Source of the DNA: Capitella teleta
Taxonomy: Eukaryota; Annelida; Polychaeta; Capitellidae
Length of the DNA stretch: 64,000 bases
Assembly: GCA_000328365.1 (NCBI GenBank)
Contig: KB305654.1
Location: 95,937-159,936, forward strand
Reading direction: 5' to 3'
The translations under genes and the position numbers were made by a program. The notes beneath the pieces were generated by a model. It was given only the letters and a program-made list of their open reading frames with translations, made no database searches and had not been told where the DNA came from. Every line of letters begins with the position of its first letter. Positions within the stretch are counted from its first letter, which is position 1. Positions 1 through 15,800 of this stretch are shown piece after piece.

Positions 1-1918
1 AGTCAGAGACCGAGCGACTCGCGGAGGAACAAGGCCACGAGCGAAATCAGAAGGCGAACGCTGGCAGCGAAAGGGAAATTGAATTACGACGAACATGGAA
101 CGCGGATGGCAGCCACGAATGCCAAACACCCGACGACTTCTGAGCAAGGGTTGGAGGTCAAGGGTCGCAGAGCAGAGAGACACGCCATCGAGACGGAGCG
201 CCGATCGGAGGGAATCGCCGCAGGAGGCATCTATCTCCTACGACATTATATGAGGCAGAGCTATAGGCATAGGGCGGCATTACCTCCATAGATATGGAGA
301 AGAGCTACCTATTACATGCAAGATGAGACATCGGCCTACCTCTCCATTGTGAGAAAAATTTATAGCGCTGTCTCGATTGGAGCCAGTCAAAGCTACGCAC
401 AAAATGTAAATTAAACGTCTCTCCGACACAAAATTCAAACTATAATGTGAGTAAAAAAACAGAGGAGATAAAGCAGAACCCAAATTTACCAAAAGAGTTT
501 TACTTTGTTCGCAATTCGAGCATTTTCGGTACGCCGAAACCGAAATCTGCGAAAAAACCGAGTGAACGATTGACAGGGTTGCCATGGCAGCAGTTGGCGC
601 GTGAGGTTTTGACGTCTGCGGTGTGGCATTTCCCTTCGTTTTCTCGCGATCTGTTGCATCATTGCGTACATTATGCGATTCAAATTAACATTAATGTAGA
701 TATACTCTTGTAGTGAGTTGGTTTTTTTCGAGAATTCGTCTGCTAAAAAAGAAAAGAAAAAAAAAAGCGCCGATTCTAAAGACAGTGAGTGAAGTGAGTC
801 AATCTGTTTCTTGGTTTTCTTAAATGACGACCGCGATGGACACTTTTCATGAGCAATGTCATGCATCTTGTTAACTAATAGGAAATTCGTCTCCATATCT
901 ATGCATACTGTACAACAAGCTAACATCTATTATACAGCGGCACAGTCCAGCACTCCACCGACAAGCAGACCAACAGCGCTGTGCTTGATCAACGTTGATT
1001 GCAAACCGAGTGATCGTAATCGCGTTTAGCGGCGTGAGGCGAGGAGCGGCGTCAACGATCACTTGAGAGCGAAGCGCGTTCAGCGACGCAAACACACTTA
1101 ACGTTCGCCTAACGTGAGATTTCGTTCGATCGAAATTCAATTTGCAATTCGGTTACGGAAGCGCTTCTCCGCCTGTTGCACACAAAGCGGCCACAGAAGA
1201 AGAACAACAGAAGGCTTTGTTTTGGCGAGCGATGAGCGTCATCAGTTGATTTGCAGCGAATGCGGCGCGAAATGGAGTTTTCTCCGCGCGCGGAGATGAG
1301 CGAAGTCGCGACAAAGTGAATCAAGCGCAGCTCCCTCTTGCGGAGGATTCATTCACTATGGCGTCATTTCGCTGAGACAACACGCGTGGAAGTAATCCAA
1401 GAATTAGAGAGATTTTTACTGGTAACCGGTGTGTACTATGTAGGCCTTATTGTTGATAATTATCTAGGAATTATTTTGATGCACGGAATAATTCAGATCG
1501 TGCGAATCTGCCAATGTAGAATGACGCATGGAAGCGGAGTGCGTTATGATTTACCACTCAGCCGTTCAACGTACATGGCGTTATGACTCATAATGACTGC
1601 AGGCACGGGAACAAATGGGACAGAGGACCTCTTAAGATTAACTGAGGTCTGAGCTCGCATGATGGAGGTCTGTTTGTGTGGATGCGGCCACAGGGAAGCA
1701 CACAGCAGCTTTCGCGTATCACTCCACATATTCAACAAATTGAATAACTACTGATTAAAACTCAAGATAATTATTGCTTCGACTTCCTGTTTTTGGTCTA
1801 AACTTCTAGAGAAAAGTTCGGCGAGACAGTCAGTGGCATTGGTTTTCAATGGTGATTTAAGATTAACTGGCAAAGCATAAGCAATAAAGGTCAATGCTGA
1901 GACTGAAGTATCGCCATT
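1..1918. other. Unresolved CpG-rich stretch with open frames
   Basis: No gene can be assigned. Positions 1-291 stay open in frame 1 (97 codons), while frame 3 is open for only 46 codons (to a stop at 141-143) but has a more protein-like, Glu-rich composition, so this may be the 3' end of a plus-strand gene lying to the left. A plus-strand frame at 447-713 reads as a plausible basic protein end (it contains FGTPKPKSAKKPSERL and WHFPSFSRDLL) but has no clear ATG or splice site. Bases 900-1380 are again CpG-rich and could be promoter or UTR. An X-box-like site lies at 578-591, and two GCGTTATGA motifs lie at 1541 and 1578. The missing last exon of TBC1D13 would be expected in this stretch or in the adjoining MITE but was not found. 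Confidence 0.3.
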
Positions 1919-2557
1919 ATACAGAATGGGCCAAAAGTAGTCTATCTACTACATGTTAAAAACAAAACTCACATTTTTTCTAAAATGTATTAATTACTCA
2001 AAAAAAAAAACCAAAAAAACAACTACCTGGTATGGATTAACTGTGTTGTTGTGCACCCATTTATGCAAAGAAATCATGTAAAAAGTCAATTTTGAATGAG
2101 GGAGGAACATTTAAATGCGAGTGGAGAGTGATCACGAAGAGAGCAAAATTAGATGAGCCCCTGAACGAGCATTGAGAAATGTCATCTCTTGTATGGCGCT
2201 TCAATACAAACTCTCTGCTTTGTTTTGATTTAAGAGATAAACATTAGTGCTACCGTCACAACAATAGCACTCTCAAACCACACCATAGTACGAGACCGTT
2301 ACCTTAATTAGGCGTTCAATAAAGCTTATAGTCCAATGCACTTTGTTAATTGAGATAAATTGGCATACAAGTTGATGGAATTGGAATAGAAATGATAGGA
2401 ATAGCAGCATGATATGATAAAGTTAAACTAACCATACCAAGTATTTATTTCTCTGATCTTTGTGTGATATTTACACTGCGATCTGTTTTGTAACACTTTC
2501 TCAGAAATGCTTACAAACCATTGGAAAGCATTGAAAACTACTTTTGGCCCACTGTTT
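1919..2557. mobile_element. Tc1/mariner-like MITE
   Basis: The ends are inverted copies of the same sequence. ACAGAATGGGCCAAAAGTAG at 1921-1940 is mirrored by CTACTTTTGGCCCACTGT at 2538-2555, and TA dinucleotides lie at or near both ends. The roughly 640 bp between them has no long open frame, so this is a non-autonomous element. Its inner part (about 2336-2510) is related to a second copy at about 7495-7660. It lies just downstream of the last recognised TBC1D13 exon. Confidence 0.6.
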
Positions 2558-2613
2558 ATGACAGCTCAATCATATGATTCAAAAGATGAATTTCATGTTA
2601 GTTGAAAACAAAC

Positions 2614-5600
2614 CTGCAAGAGTTTCATGTTGGCTGAGAAATCATTCGTTAATAAATCCTCTCGAACCAAACTGAAAGTAGAACATTAAATAAAAAACTG
2701 ATCAGAATTATTGCATAATTGTTAATAAAATGAAGAGTCATTGACACTTATCATTATTTCTATGAGATTAGATATTCACCTGAAGGGCTGTTCTGATAAA
2801 TAGTCGGTTACCAACAGGCAACGGTCGAATCATAAAGAATTTTTGATTTCACAAAATGGACACACTCACATGAGCATCGAACAGCAGACGTACAGTAAGA
2901 ATTTGAAACGGTCACCATCTGCGAAAAGTGTGTCCCACAATCGTTGTACATCTGCAGACGAACAAATATTTCTCAATAGATGAATAAAGGAATGACCAAG
3001 TAAAGCCTATAAACTGTTAAATTATTTCTAAAATTCAAGCCCTCTGGGTATTCCTATGTGAGGACTGCCCAAGTGATTAGGAGCGATAGACAGCATCAGA
3101 ACCGACCTGGTAGCTGGAATTCCTGAGAGAGCATCAGCGTGAGCCAACGGAAGGCGAAGAACTGCGGCTTCACGTCTTGTTCTATGAGTTTCAGGTACAA
3201 CGCCATGTCCTTATCTTGCACTGTTGACATGAAACGTCGCATCAGACTGCCTGCAGTGACAGCAAATTTTCACAAAAGTTAGCGCTAAATGAAACCACCA
3301 ACCTATGCCACACTCTGACTCATCAAGATGTTTGATAAAATTATCGCGAATTTCCGACATCAAATTCGTAAAGCACCAGAAGGAATCCGCTTCAGCATTT
3401 TCTGTGGAAAGGGGTCAAAAGTCAGAGGTCAGAGGAATAGAGCGGCGTACCTTGCGTGTCGTCATCAGCATCTGATGCCATTGTGTAATAGATGGGACCC
3501 AGGATCTCATTCATTCCTTGCACGTAACCCTGACCGGGGTTCAACTTTGCATAGACAAAGAGAATGCGCTCAGCCACCTCCCAATGCGCCTCCTCGCCCT
3601 CCGGCAACACCACGAAATCATCGTACGCAGACTTCTTCGGCCGTTTGAACTGAAAATGGCTCAGCAATATTAACGAGTGTCTTTTTTTTTCATATAGCAC
3701 AGGGGCTATCAATCGGTGTATGGCTTTGTGCTATTGAAAAACATTGAAAATTAAACATACACAAAAGCATGGCAGTAAAAATGACTAAATGACTAAGAAC
3801 ACCGTTGATTAATAGAAAGAGAAACTGCAGAATTAGCAATTGAACAGCAGGTTATGAATTTGCTCAGCGCAAAACAAACATCACAACACCAAAATTATGA
3901 ATTAATTGCGTGATTCACCTTCTGTAGATCCATGCGGCAAAGGGGAATAAAGGGGAAAAAAAGGGAATGAAAGGAAAGGGGATGCAGAAAGAAGAGATTA
4001 ACACTCACGTCAGCCGTTGTGATTCCCAGGCGATTCTTGCTAATGATCTGAGATCTCAAGGTCGACTGTTCGACGCGTTTACGCAAACTGTTCAAGCGTC
4101 GTTCGTTCTTGATAACATCCACGCACGGATGAGGCGTGGCGCTCTGGAAGAACGCTAGGTCCGGACACAGGCGTCTGAGAGCAAAAAGAGGGAATGCACA
4201 AAGGAGAGGGAGGAGAGAGAGAGGTCAATGAACCTGCAGTCTTTGTCGATCTGAATCAACATTTCGTTGTCTTTGAAGAACTGACTCCACTCACTGTCTG
4301 GGTTTGGATTTAATGGCTGAGAAAATATTCTGTTGAATACGCTCAATCATCCAACTGCACTCACGTGATCTTCAAAAGTGACATCTTCTCTTTCTGAGAA
4401 GTCGTGTTTAGCTCCAGGTTGAACGATCATTTCATCAATGAACTGGCGATATGTGGCCCTGAAATAATCTTAGAATACAGCATCCTACCAACTGCGCTCA
4501 ATGCGCTCACAAAATCTGAATTACTTAGAATGGAAAATGTCTTGAATTCATAATATTGCTAAATCTACTAAAGCATCTAGATCTTTGAACACATTGCACT
4601 CAATGACCTCTGTAAGTACCTCTGCTCTTGGAGGTGCTTCTTCCAATCCTGGCGTTTTAAAGGCAAATAATTGAGCAAAATCTGAAAGAGAAGCAGTGAA
4701 TTATTTTTGTCAATTTGCAAATATATCAACTAACCTTCCAGCATTTTGATCGAACACTTTCTTCATGAGGGCAGCCAACTGCAAACAACGGAGATCAAGG
4801 ATACATAATTACAGGGGATTTCTGAGTTCGACACAAGCGAAAAATATTTGATCCAATGATTCCGAGAACGTAGCAGAATAATTTGACAATAACATTGCCA
4901 ACACATTATACTCAAGTACTATTTAGACTATACATTTAATTGTAGTTTTTTTATTTTCAAGCACGAGCAGGCCTAGTCATTGACAGTGTATTGTAGCTGT
5001 TGAGTAATCGGATTTTGGGGCATATAGGATAATTACTGATTTACTTCCAAAAAGATCCACTGATTGAAGAGATCTCAATCAGTCCACAGGCCCAGCTAAT
5101 CCTAGTACTGACCGAAATACAGTAGTTGTGAGTAGAACAGGAAATTTCCGCAGACTGCAAATTTCGCAGCTTTGTGGCTTTGGCCTTTATTCGCGGCACC
5201 AATTATTCACAGTCAAGTGAAACATTTCGGGTGCATCTAATTTATGCGGTCGATCGTGACAGCGAAAATAGCGAAAATTTCATGCGGCATGAAAATTTCC
5301 TGTTCTGCAGTAGCCTAAATCCATTTCCTGAATGCTAACAAAACCAGTAGCAGGATCAAATAATTTCAGGGTTCTAATTATCAATTATCAATTAATAGAG
5401 ATTAGGAACGAGACTGGCAACCTGATGATTATCATCATCATGATTTATTTTCACTGTCATGAATGATAATGGCTGTCAGCATTTTCTCAAAGTATAATAA
5501 TCATGAGGAACCTTCTGATTCGAGGTAGCGCATTGATAGTAAATGTGATCCATACAACAGTCATTAGACTAATCGGTGTTCACTTTCAATTAGAACTTAG

Positions 5601-8113
5601 GTGTCAATATATTGATATTTATTTTTCTGGAGACCCGCCTCCTTCTCAGTATATTTATAATAGAAGGGCCAACCAGAAAAAGCCAGCTTCCTCAGGAGTT
5701 TCAGGTCAATTTCTTCCGCATCAAGGACGCTTTTGAACTCCAGCACCCTAAAAAGAATAGCGAACATCAATGACAAGAACGTAAAGGAGGGAAAAACCAT
5801 GGAAAAGTAGGGTTCAAGTTGGTTACCGATGCTTGTAAGCTGCCATTTTGCAGGAAATATAACTTTTTGCGAGATTTCACGAAATCCGTCACCTGAATCA
5901 TAACGCAACTTATAGAGAGCGTTATGACATGGAAATATCATGACGCATATTTCGAAACTAAAAATGCGTTATGATATTTCCATGTCCGCAGCCACAATGA
6001 AGGTTTTCTACTAAATTTCTGGCACGTCGCACAAAACTTTAACTAACCAGCTTCCAAACTCCAAAGGTACTCCAATTAATGAATGGAGTACCTGTGTATC
6101 TAGAATTAATACGTGTATTGAACCAATAAAATGGCTGATATGATGAAAGTAAAATGCGCTTACTGACTGTTCTGACATAACATTTTGCGTCATCACTGAA
6201 CACAACATATATATGGTTGTACATTCCCCTGCCATGTTCTCTCTCATTTTCCCTTATTGAATTGAAGATGTGTCAATAAACTGATATAACAGCTCCTGCA
6301 TTACACAGTCATTTATTACACATATAGATAAACGGAGAATACAGTAATCATAAGTATAGTCTCAGCAAATAATTTTGATGCTTGCTATTGTGTACATGCA
6401 TACTGTGATGCTCCAATGCAGGGCAGCTGGTAGATCCACAAGAGTTCCTTAATGATCGGTTACATACCGTTCTCTTTGGCTTCCTGGTCGAAATCTAGAA
6501 GTGGCCAGTGCTCACACTAGGACTCTAGAACACTCAGCATACAGATTCGTGCATCAATGAGATAGGAATACAATGAATTTTCCCACTCTGTATAGATGGG
6601 GTTGGCATATAGCTGGTTGAAATGGCTAGAAATGTAAACCCGTTCAAGAAAGCTGGCATTTCTCCATATCCTCGCCTCATTACATATGTGTATAACAGTA
6701 GATATCGCGTCAATAAAGTTAAAACAAGTTTTGTTAAGAAGTGGAAGACGCAGGAAGACGGCACACGCTGTCATGATATACACACAGACAATATAGTACT
6801 TGAGTTGGCCGAAAAAAGGTACCAAAGACAAAACGAGATAGTGATTTTTATAATATTCAACATTCCTAGTTAACGTTTTGGCGTGATAGCAGTACCAAGG
6901 TGGTTGCTTATGGATAGAAAACACGTTTTGAACACGGTTGGGGTGTGTCCAAAGGGACAAAATTACGTATTTGTAAATGTGTTTAGTGTGAGCTCCACAA
7001 ACTATCTACGTCCATAGATTTCATTTCAAAATATGTATAACTGCATGTAAAACCCATAAAACGGAGATCAGTTGCAGCTTAAGCTGGAAAGTGATTAGGC
7101 CTACCTTTGGCTGATATGTGCGGATTTAGGACCGATTTTGAGTAGTTTTTTAAAAAATATGTCTCAGATAGTTTCCTATAACTCTGCTATAATTGTAGTT
7201 ATATGAATAAAGTTTTCATCAAAGTGATCCCCATTCATACTGCAGGTAAACAAAGTAACAGAATTAAAAAACATGTTCATTGATTGAATTAATTATGCGA
7301 AAATAGTATGTAACTCTACCCCCAAATTGACGATCGTTACAAATGTAACGTTATCTAACGTTATTTTTCTGCCATCCTAGGTCGCGTTACGTAACGTCAC
7401 AAATGTAACGCACGTGACTGGCACGTTTGCTTACCGTTTCGCGTTTGCTGGGCGAGGGGGGTTGTTTACCACCAAAAATGGAATCATCTCGGAATAATTA
7501 GTGCATTCTATTAGTTGAGATATATCGACATAAATGTTGATGCAATAGGTATAGGAATGATATGAATAGTAGCAGCATAAATGTTACACTAACCTATTTC
7601 TCTTATCTCTGTGTGATATTTACACTGCGATATGTTTTTGCAATATTTTCATTTCCGTGATTTATAAAGTTATGGGTATTTTTGCTGTGTTGCGTTTCTT
7701 TTGCTGTTTGTTATTATGTCATTTTTTTTTTTTTTAGTATTGCGTAATACGGTATGTGATTATGTGGTATGTGCTGCATTAAATAATAGAGCAGATCTAA
7801 GTTGAGGTAAACGTGATTTCTGGGCAAATTTTCATGAAAATCTTACCGTTGTTAATTTGTTGAACTGTGTTTTGGTTTATATGTAAACGTTTCCAGGACC
7901 CTGATTAATAACAAAAATATCCAGTGACAATAATTAACCACAAGAAATGAATGCCAGAGGTATTTTATGATTCTTAGGTCAGAAAATAGCATCCTAATTA
8001 GCAATCAACTCCTGACAAATGTTCCAGTACTCTGACCTACTAGTACCTTCAAATGTTCCCGTTTGATCTTTAATTGGGGTTCTGCTTGCAATCTCATCCA
8101 ACTTTACTTTCAT
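2614..8113 (-). CDS. TBC1D13: TBC1 domain family member 13 (Rab GTPase-activating protein), C-terminus incomplete
   Basis: Rab GAP of the TBC family, acting on endomembrane Rab proteins. Coding exons, 5' to 3': 8113-8037, 5747-5674, 4778-4735, 4681-4620, 4458-4365, 4316-4234, 4174-4009, 3649-3451, 3401-3303, 3250-3107, 2951-2870, 2671-2614. Every junction keeps phase, giving 394 residues, and order and content follow vertebrate TBC1D13 (about 400 aa) from memory. The arginine-finger motif I-x-x-D-x-x-R is IDKDCRR at 140-146 (R146). The glutamine finger lies in YVQGMNE, with Q244. The family's WD-rich C-terminal part (SQEFQLP, LWDTLFADGDRF) is present. The start is the Met at 8113 in an exon preceded by a likely 5'UTR exon ending at 8410. 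The alternative start is the Met at 5769, directly before exon 2. The last 20-30 residues expected in the family were not found; reading past 2614 gives only a short tail and a stop. Most introns are 48-60 nt. Confidence 0.9.
5131..5313. mobile_element. Short MITE in a TBC1D13 intron
   Basis: A 183-bp element with imperfect terminal inverted repeats. Left AACAGGAAATTTCCGC is mirrored by right TTTCATGCGGCATGAAAATTTCCTGTT, and AGTAG is repeated at the two borders as a possible target-site duplication. The core is rich in GCGAAAAT and TTCGC blocks and has no coding capacity. It sits in the 895-nt intron between the second and third coding exons of TBC1D13. Confidence 0.55.
5926..5986. repeat. 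23-bp-arm hairpin in TBC1D13 intron
   Basis: Arms at 5926-5948 and 5964-5986 are complementary over 23 bp with one mismatch and enclose a 15-nt loop. The outer and inner flanks carry the recurring GCGTTATGA motif (5919, 5966, and reversed at 5898). It lies in the long intron between 5748 and 8036. It may be a miniature foldback element or a transcribed hairpin. Confidence 0.7.
6065..6093. repeat. Perfect 10-bp inverted repeat
   Basis: AGGTACTCCA (6065-6074) and TGGAGTACCT (6084-6093) are perfect inverted copies with a 9-nt spacer, inside a TBC1D13 intron. The rest of this intron up to 7300 has only unsupported open frames, the longest a hydrophobic 147-codon frame at 6517-6960 on the minus strand with no ATG start. 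Confidence 0.6.
7495..7660 (+). repeat. Second copy of the repeat seen at 2336-2510
   Basis: Same orientation and order of blocks as 2336-2510: a stretch ending in GTTGAGATA, then GGAATGATA, AGCAGCAT, an AACTAACC or ACTAACCT block, and the shared GTGTGATATTTACACTGCGAT. The two copies differ by many small changes, so this is an old dispersed repeat, probably internal sequence of the MITE at 1919-2557. Just upstream (7335-7420) are two palindromic GTTACAAATGTAAC-type motifs. Confidence 0.6.
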
Positions 8114-8410
8114 TGGTGATGTCCGACTTTGTGCGATGGCCGATGAGGCTGACGTGTTCGGATCTGAAGTAAAATGTGTGAACATAATTTTTACTCCAGT
8201 TAATGCACGAGAATACCAGCAGTAGTTTCTATTTGACTACCTACTAACTAACTACATGAACTAACAAAAACAAATACTGCTCAAAGCATAATTATTATTC
8301 TGTGATTCATAACGCACTTGCTGTAATATGAACCGGGAAGCAATGTTGATTTCGCATTCATCCGACCCCAAAACAGGAAATGACGTATTTCTCCATGTGA
8401 AACTCTCACC

Positions 8411-8464
8411 GCGAGTTGCGAAACTCTAGCACATTGCGCCGCGCTTTACAATCACGCAACATAT
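8411..8464. promoter_or_regulatory. Bidirectional TBC1D13/ABCF1 promoter and 5'UTR exons
   Basis: A CpG-rich core. On the minus strand a good donor (CGCG|GTGAGA) follows 8410, giving a TBC1D13 leader exon that joins the acceptor at 8163/8164. On the plus strand CATAT|GTATGC after 8464 starts a 52-nt leader intron (8465-8516) with a CTAAC branch-point-like motif and TTTCTTCCACAG, ending 8 nt before the ABCF1 ATG. The two leader exons therefore overlap or abut, which implies one shared promoter with no room for separate ones. Transcription starts are inferred, not seen. Confidence 0.6.
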
Positions 8465-8524
8465 GTATGCGCGATCATTCATTCTCGACAAATTACACTA
8501 ACGATTTCTTCCACAGCCTTAAAA

Positions 8525-12413
<3,889 letters not shown>

Positions 12414-12448
12414 GATTACCATTCTTCATTTTTAGGTCTTTGTTCATG

Positions 12449-12454
12449 AATAAA
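12449..12454 (+). promoter_or_regulatory. Poly(A) signal of ABCF1
   Basis: AATAAA lies 36 nt after the ABCF1 stop codon, the right place to end the transcript. A matching signal for the opposite gene follows within 150 bp, so the two genes converge. Confidence 0.6.
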
Positions 12455-12590
12455 TTGCCATATCTGCCGTCTAAAAAATCATCTTGGGTTATATTCATGT
12501 TTTGTTCAATGTTTCTGGTAAATGAGTAAATCACAAAGATGGAAAGAAGTCATTTTGCAACAGCAAATCTACACAAACTTAATAATCTCA

Positions 12591-12596
12591 TTTATT
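12591..12596 (-). promoter_or_regulatory. Poly(A) signal of the secreted cysteine-rich gene
   Basis: TTTATT on the plus strand reads AATAAA on the minus strand, about 240 nt past the stop at 12838. Other A-rich candidates lie nearby, so the choice is tentative. Confidence 0.4.
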
Positions 12597-12837
12597 TTTT
12601 TAATATTTTCCACGCTTTACAAATGAAAATAAAACGATTTAAGCACAACTTAATTCTGAAGTATACACTCACAGCTTCACAAACCGTATTGAATACACGT
12701 ACAACTCACTGAAAATCTACTCTAAAATATAGCATATGAAGCAATCTATATCAGTACCAGATATCTACTAGATTTTGCCTCAAGGTAGACCACACTAACT
12801 AGTAGATACCGGGTCATGTGTGTGTGTTGAATTTCAT

Positions 12838-15800
12838 TCATAATTTGCGTACGCATTTCCCCTCAGCGATGTACCGGAAGCTGGACTTGGGGTCTATGCG
12901 CCAAGTTCTTGCGCAGTACGGATAGTTTCGGCAGCATTCTCGTTCGGACCGACACTTGCTCCCGTACCAACAATCCACGCAGACATGCGCTGAGGGGTCG
13001 CACAGGTTATACTGGCGACAGCACTCCTTGTTATGGCGACAATCCTGGCGGAAACACATTCGGTTGGGCAAGCGTTTCCATGGGAACCTTCTGCAGGGAG
13101 AAGAGCGTGATAAGAAAATTGAATTATTTTGAATTCCCAAGATTGCTATGCTCCTTTCAAGTTGATTAGTAATCTGCTCCCAGTACATGTAGTTTTAACT
13201 TGAGCCTAAAATGTCCCGTGTTCCCATGCGAGTTTATTTTCCCAGGCACCCCAGACAATGGAATAGGAGCTGATTGATGCCGCATAAATGGGGCATTAAC
13301 GGCGGCATGATGGCATTCTGCGATTCGCCTCCTCACTTTCATGGTCGGCGCGATCATTTTTCATCGCTTTGGCTCAGCGTAAAAACATCAGCCACCCCCC
13401 TGGATGGACTGCGCTTTATATTGTCTCAGAAATAACAGGTGTAATCAGGAGCAATCAGCTGTAGTCCTGAGAGGTGTGAACACCAATCCCAACTGCGCTA
13501 CCCTATCACCACTTATGTTACTCGTGGGGTGTCAGGTGCGATCTGATCAAGAGAGCTCTTTCGCCAAATGACAGGAATCCGCAATGGACAATTGTTGAGG
13601 TAGCACAGGTGCAATGGACACTTACGTTTGATGACCCCAGCCGCGAGTGTATCTGGAATCAGAAATATTATTATAATGACATTTTGCAAATTGCAATTGA
13701 CGTTATCATGCAGTACCTTCACGTCCATCAATCAGAATATTGTATTGAAATATGAGTGACTCTAAGGAGTTGGCTGTGTTCTCAATTTTCTATGCCTCGA
13801 TTTGCCTCGGAAGAATGTCTACATGAATTATCCAAAGGGAAGCTCTATACTTACATTATAGTTAGTGAGAGTCGATTATGAATGTTATGATGAGAAACAC
13901 AACGAAATCGTTGAAGTTGTGGGCTCTGATCGTAAGCAAAACTGACCAAACCTTGCAATACAATGACATCTAATCGATGTGATATATACCACTTAATTGC
14001 TGGAATATTTGATAATGGTAGTTATAGCACAAGTAATTATGCCCGATACAGAGGAGTTATCCAGGGATCAATTCCATGTCCACGTATCCGACTGTGACGT
14101 TGCGCAAATTTGGCTACATTATTAATCAAGGTATAAAATGTTATGAGAGAATTCCGTAACTATATCGTGTCGCCCTTTGTTACATAGTGGCTCCGAAAGA
14201 AGGCCCCTCCCTCCAGATGAAAGGTACACTGGTGCTGAAAGTCGTCTGCCAAATCATTAAAAAAAAAACAAACAAAAAAACAAAAAAACAAAAAAACAAA
14301 AAAAACCAACAACATTACAACCGTATAAAAGATGAGGATCAATTATAACTTATTTTTGATCTTCACATAATTGCAGGATGTAGCTTTAAAAATATAAGAA
14401 GCGAAATTGCTTCAATAATTGGCTTTGTTAAGCGGGTGGCTCAGGTGTCGGAAGAAAGGTAATTGCCCAAAGAAAGCCTCTTCACAGATTCCTTCTGCAT
14501 ATAATAATAAGTCATTTCGATAATTGCTCTTCTATATCCTGTTTTCGTTCATGAGAAAGTTACGTACACTCATATTTCACATATTTCTTGGATTTAGAGC
14601 TCTTTGAGAGGTAGTAATGTGGTGTAAGATTATCACATTTGTGATTAGTGCTTAGTGATGAATGTTTAGCACCGTGTAATATGGTGTGGTGACATTATCA
14701 TGTGTGAGTTCCATTCACAGAACAACGGTATTCGTGTACATGTGAACATGTACATTCGTGTACACCACGAGCCCCAAATACTTGCAAGACGGAACAAACA
14801 ACTTTGATCGGAACTAAAGGACAGCTGCCTATGTAATGGATTGGGCAGCCACAACGCTGCAGTGATCACAGCTTTTGTTTGCTGCTCTATAAGACAGATT
14901 GTCAGCATTTCAATTGTTCTCTTTCATAGAGGGCAATGAAATATTTAGAGCCTTTGAACAGCATCGCATCATTACATTTCACGAAAAGTGTTCGCTTAGT
15001 CAGGGAGTTATTATTTGATGTATCTGTATCCACATGGCAGCATGCAGGAAACATGGAAAATGTTCTTGAGCCATCAATCAAAAAGCGAGGGGCTCCGTCG
15101 AACGCGTGGTCACTGTACGTGCTTGCGCAAATCACAAATGATATCTCTATAGTACTTAGTCAGGTTAACACGAACATAATCAAGTCATCTTTGACCTTTA
15201 ACAGCCCCTTACAAGTCCATTGCCTATTTTGTAAAATTGGCCTACGTGGCGAATACTGCTGACCTTTTGAATATGTCGACGAGTTGATCTTCTTGTTGCC
15301 TTTCTTCCGGGTAATCCTCAGGTCTGTCTTCTTGTTCTTGTTCTTTTTGCGAATGTGGATCCATGAAGTATTGTCTGTCTTCTATGATGGAGGGATCGAC
15401 TGCAATGACACAAAAGGTTGCATTCAATATTGTACAGCGCATTGATATGCACCACAAGAGAGATCGAGCGGAAGTTGTGTGTGTATATTTCAATGGTCTC
15501 CGGCGCTACTGAAAAGAATGATCAGGGAACCAGTGAAGTGTGTATATATATACCACAGCGGCTGAATACTGAAACGTCTAAATTGCACCGCAGACGTCAA
15601 TAAGCACACTGACACATGGCGATTGCTTCCGAACCAAATGACCGATGATGCTGAGAGCGAAAGAGCTTTGCATCCACAATTTTTCTTGAATTGATTAAAT
15701 CATAGTTTGAAGGTCAGAGGAGTATTGACATTCAGACCACGTCATTTTTGCAGGTTCGGCGAACACTGAGTTTAATTCTAGTAGAACTGCTATGGTGATT

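Noticed and set aside
486-926. 146-codon minus-strand frame, Arg-rich
   Set aside because: It starts and ends in simple A/T runs, and its Arg-rich part is the mirror of a better plus-strand frame.
6517-6960. 147-codon open frame on the minus strand
   Set aside because: No ATG start, no domain and an unusual hydrophobic composition. It lies wholly inside a TBC1D13 intron and is AT-rich, so a chance frame is more likely.
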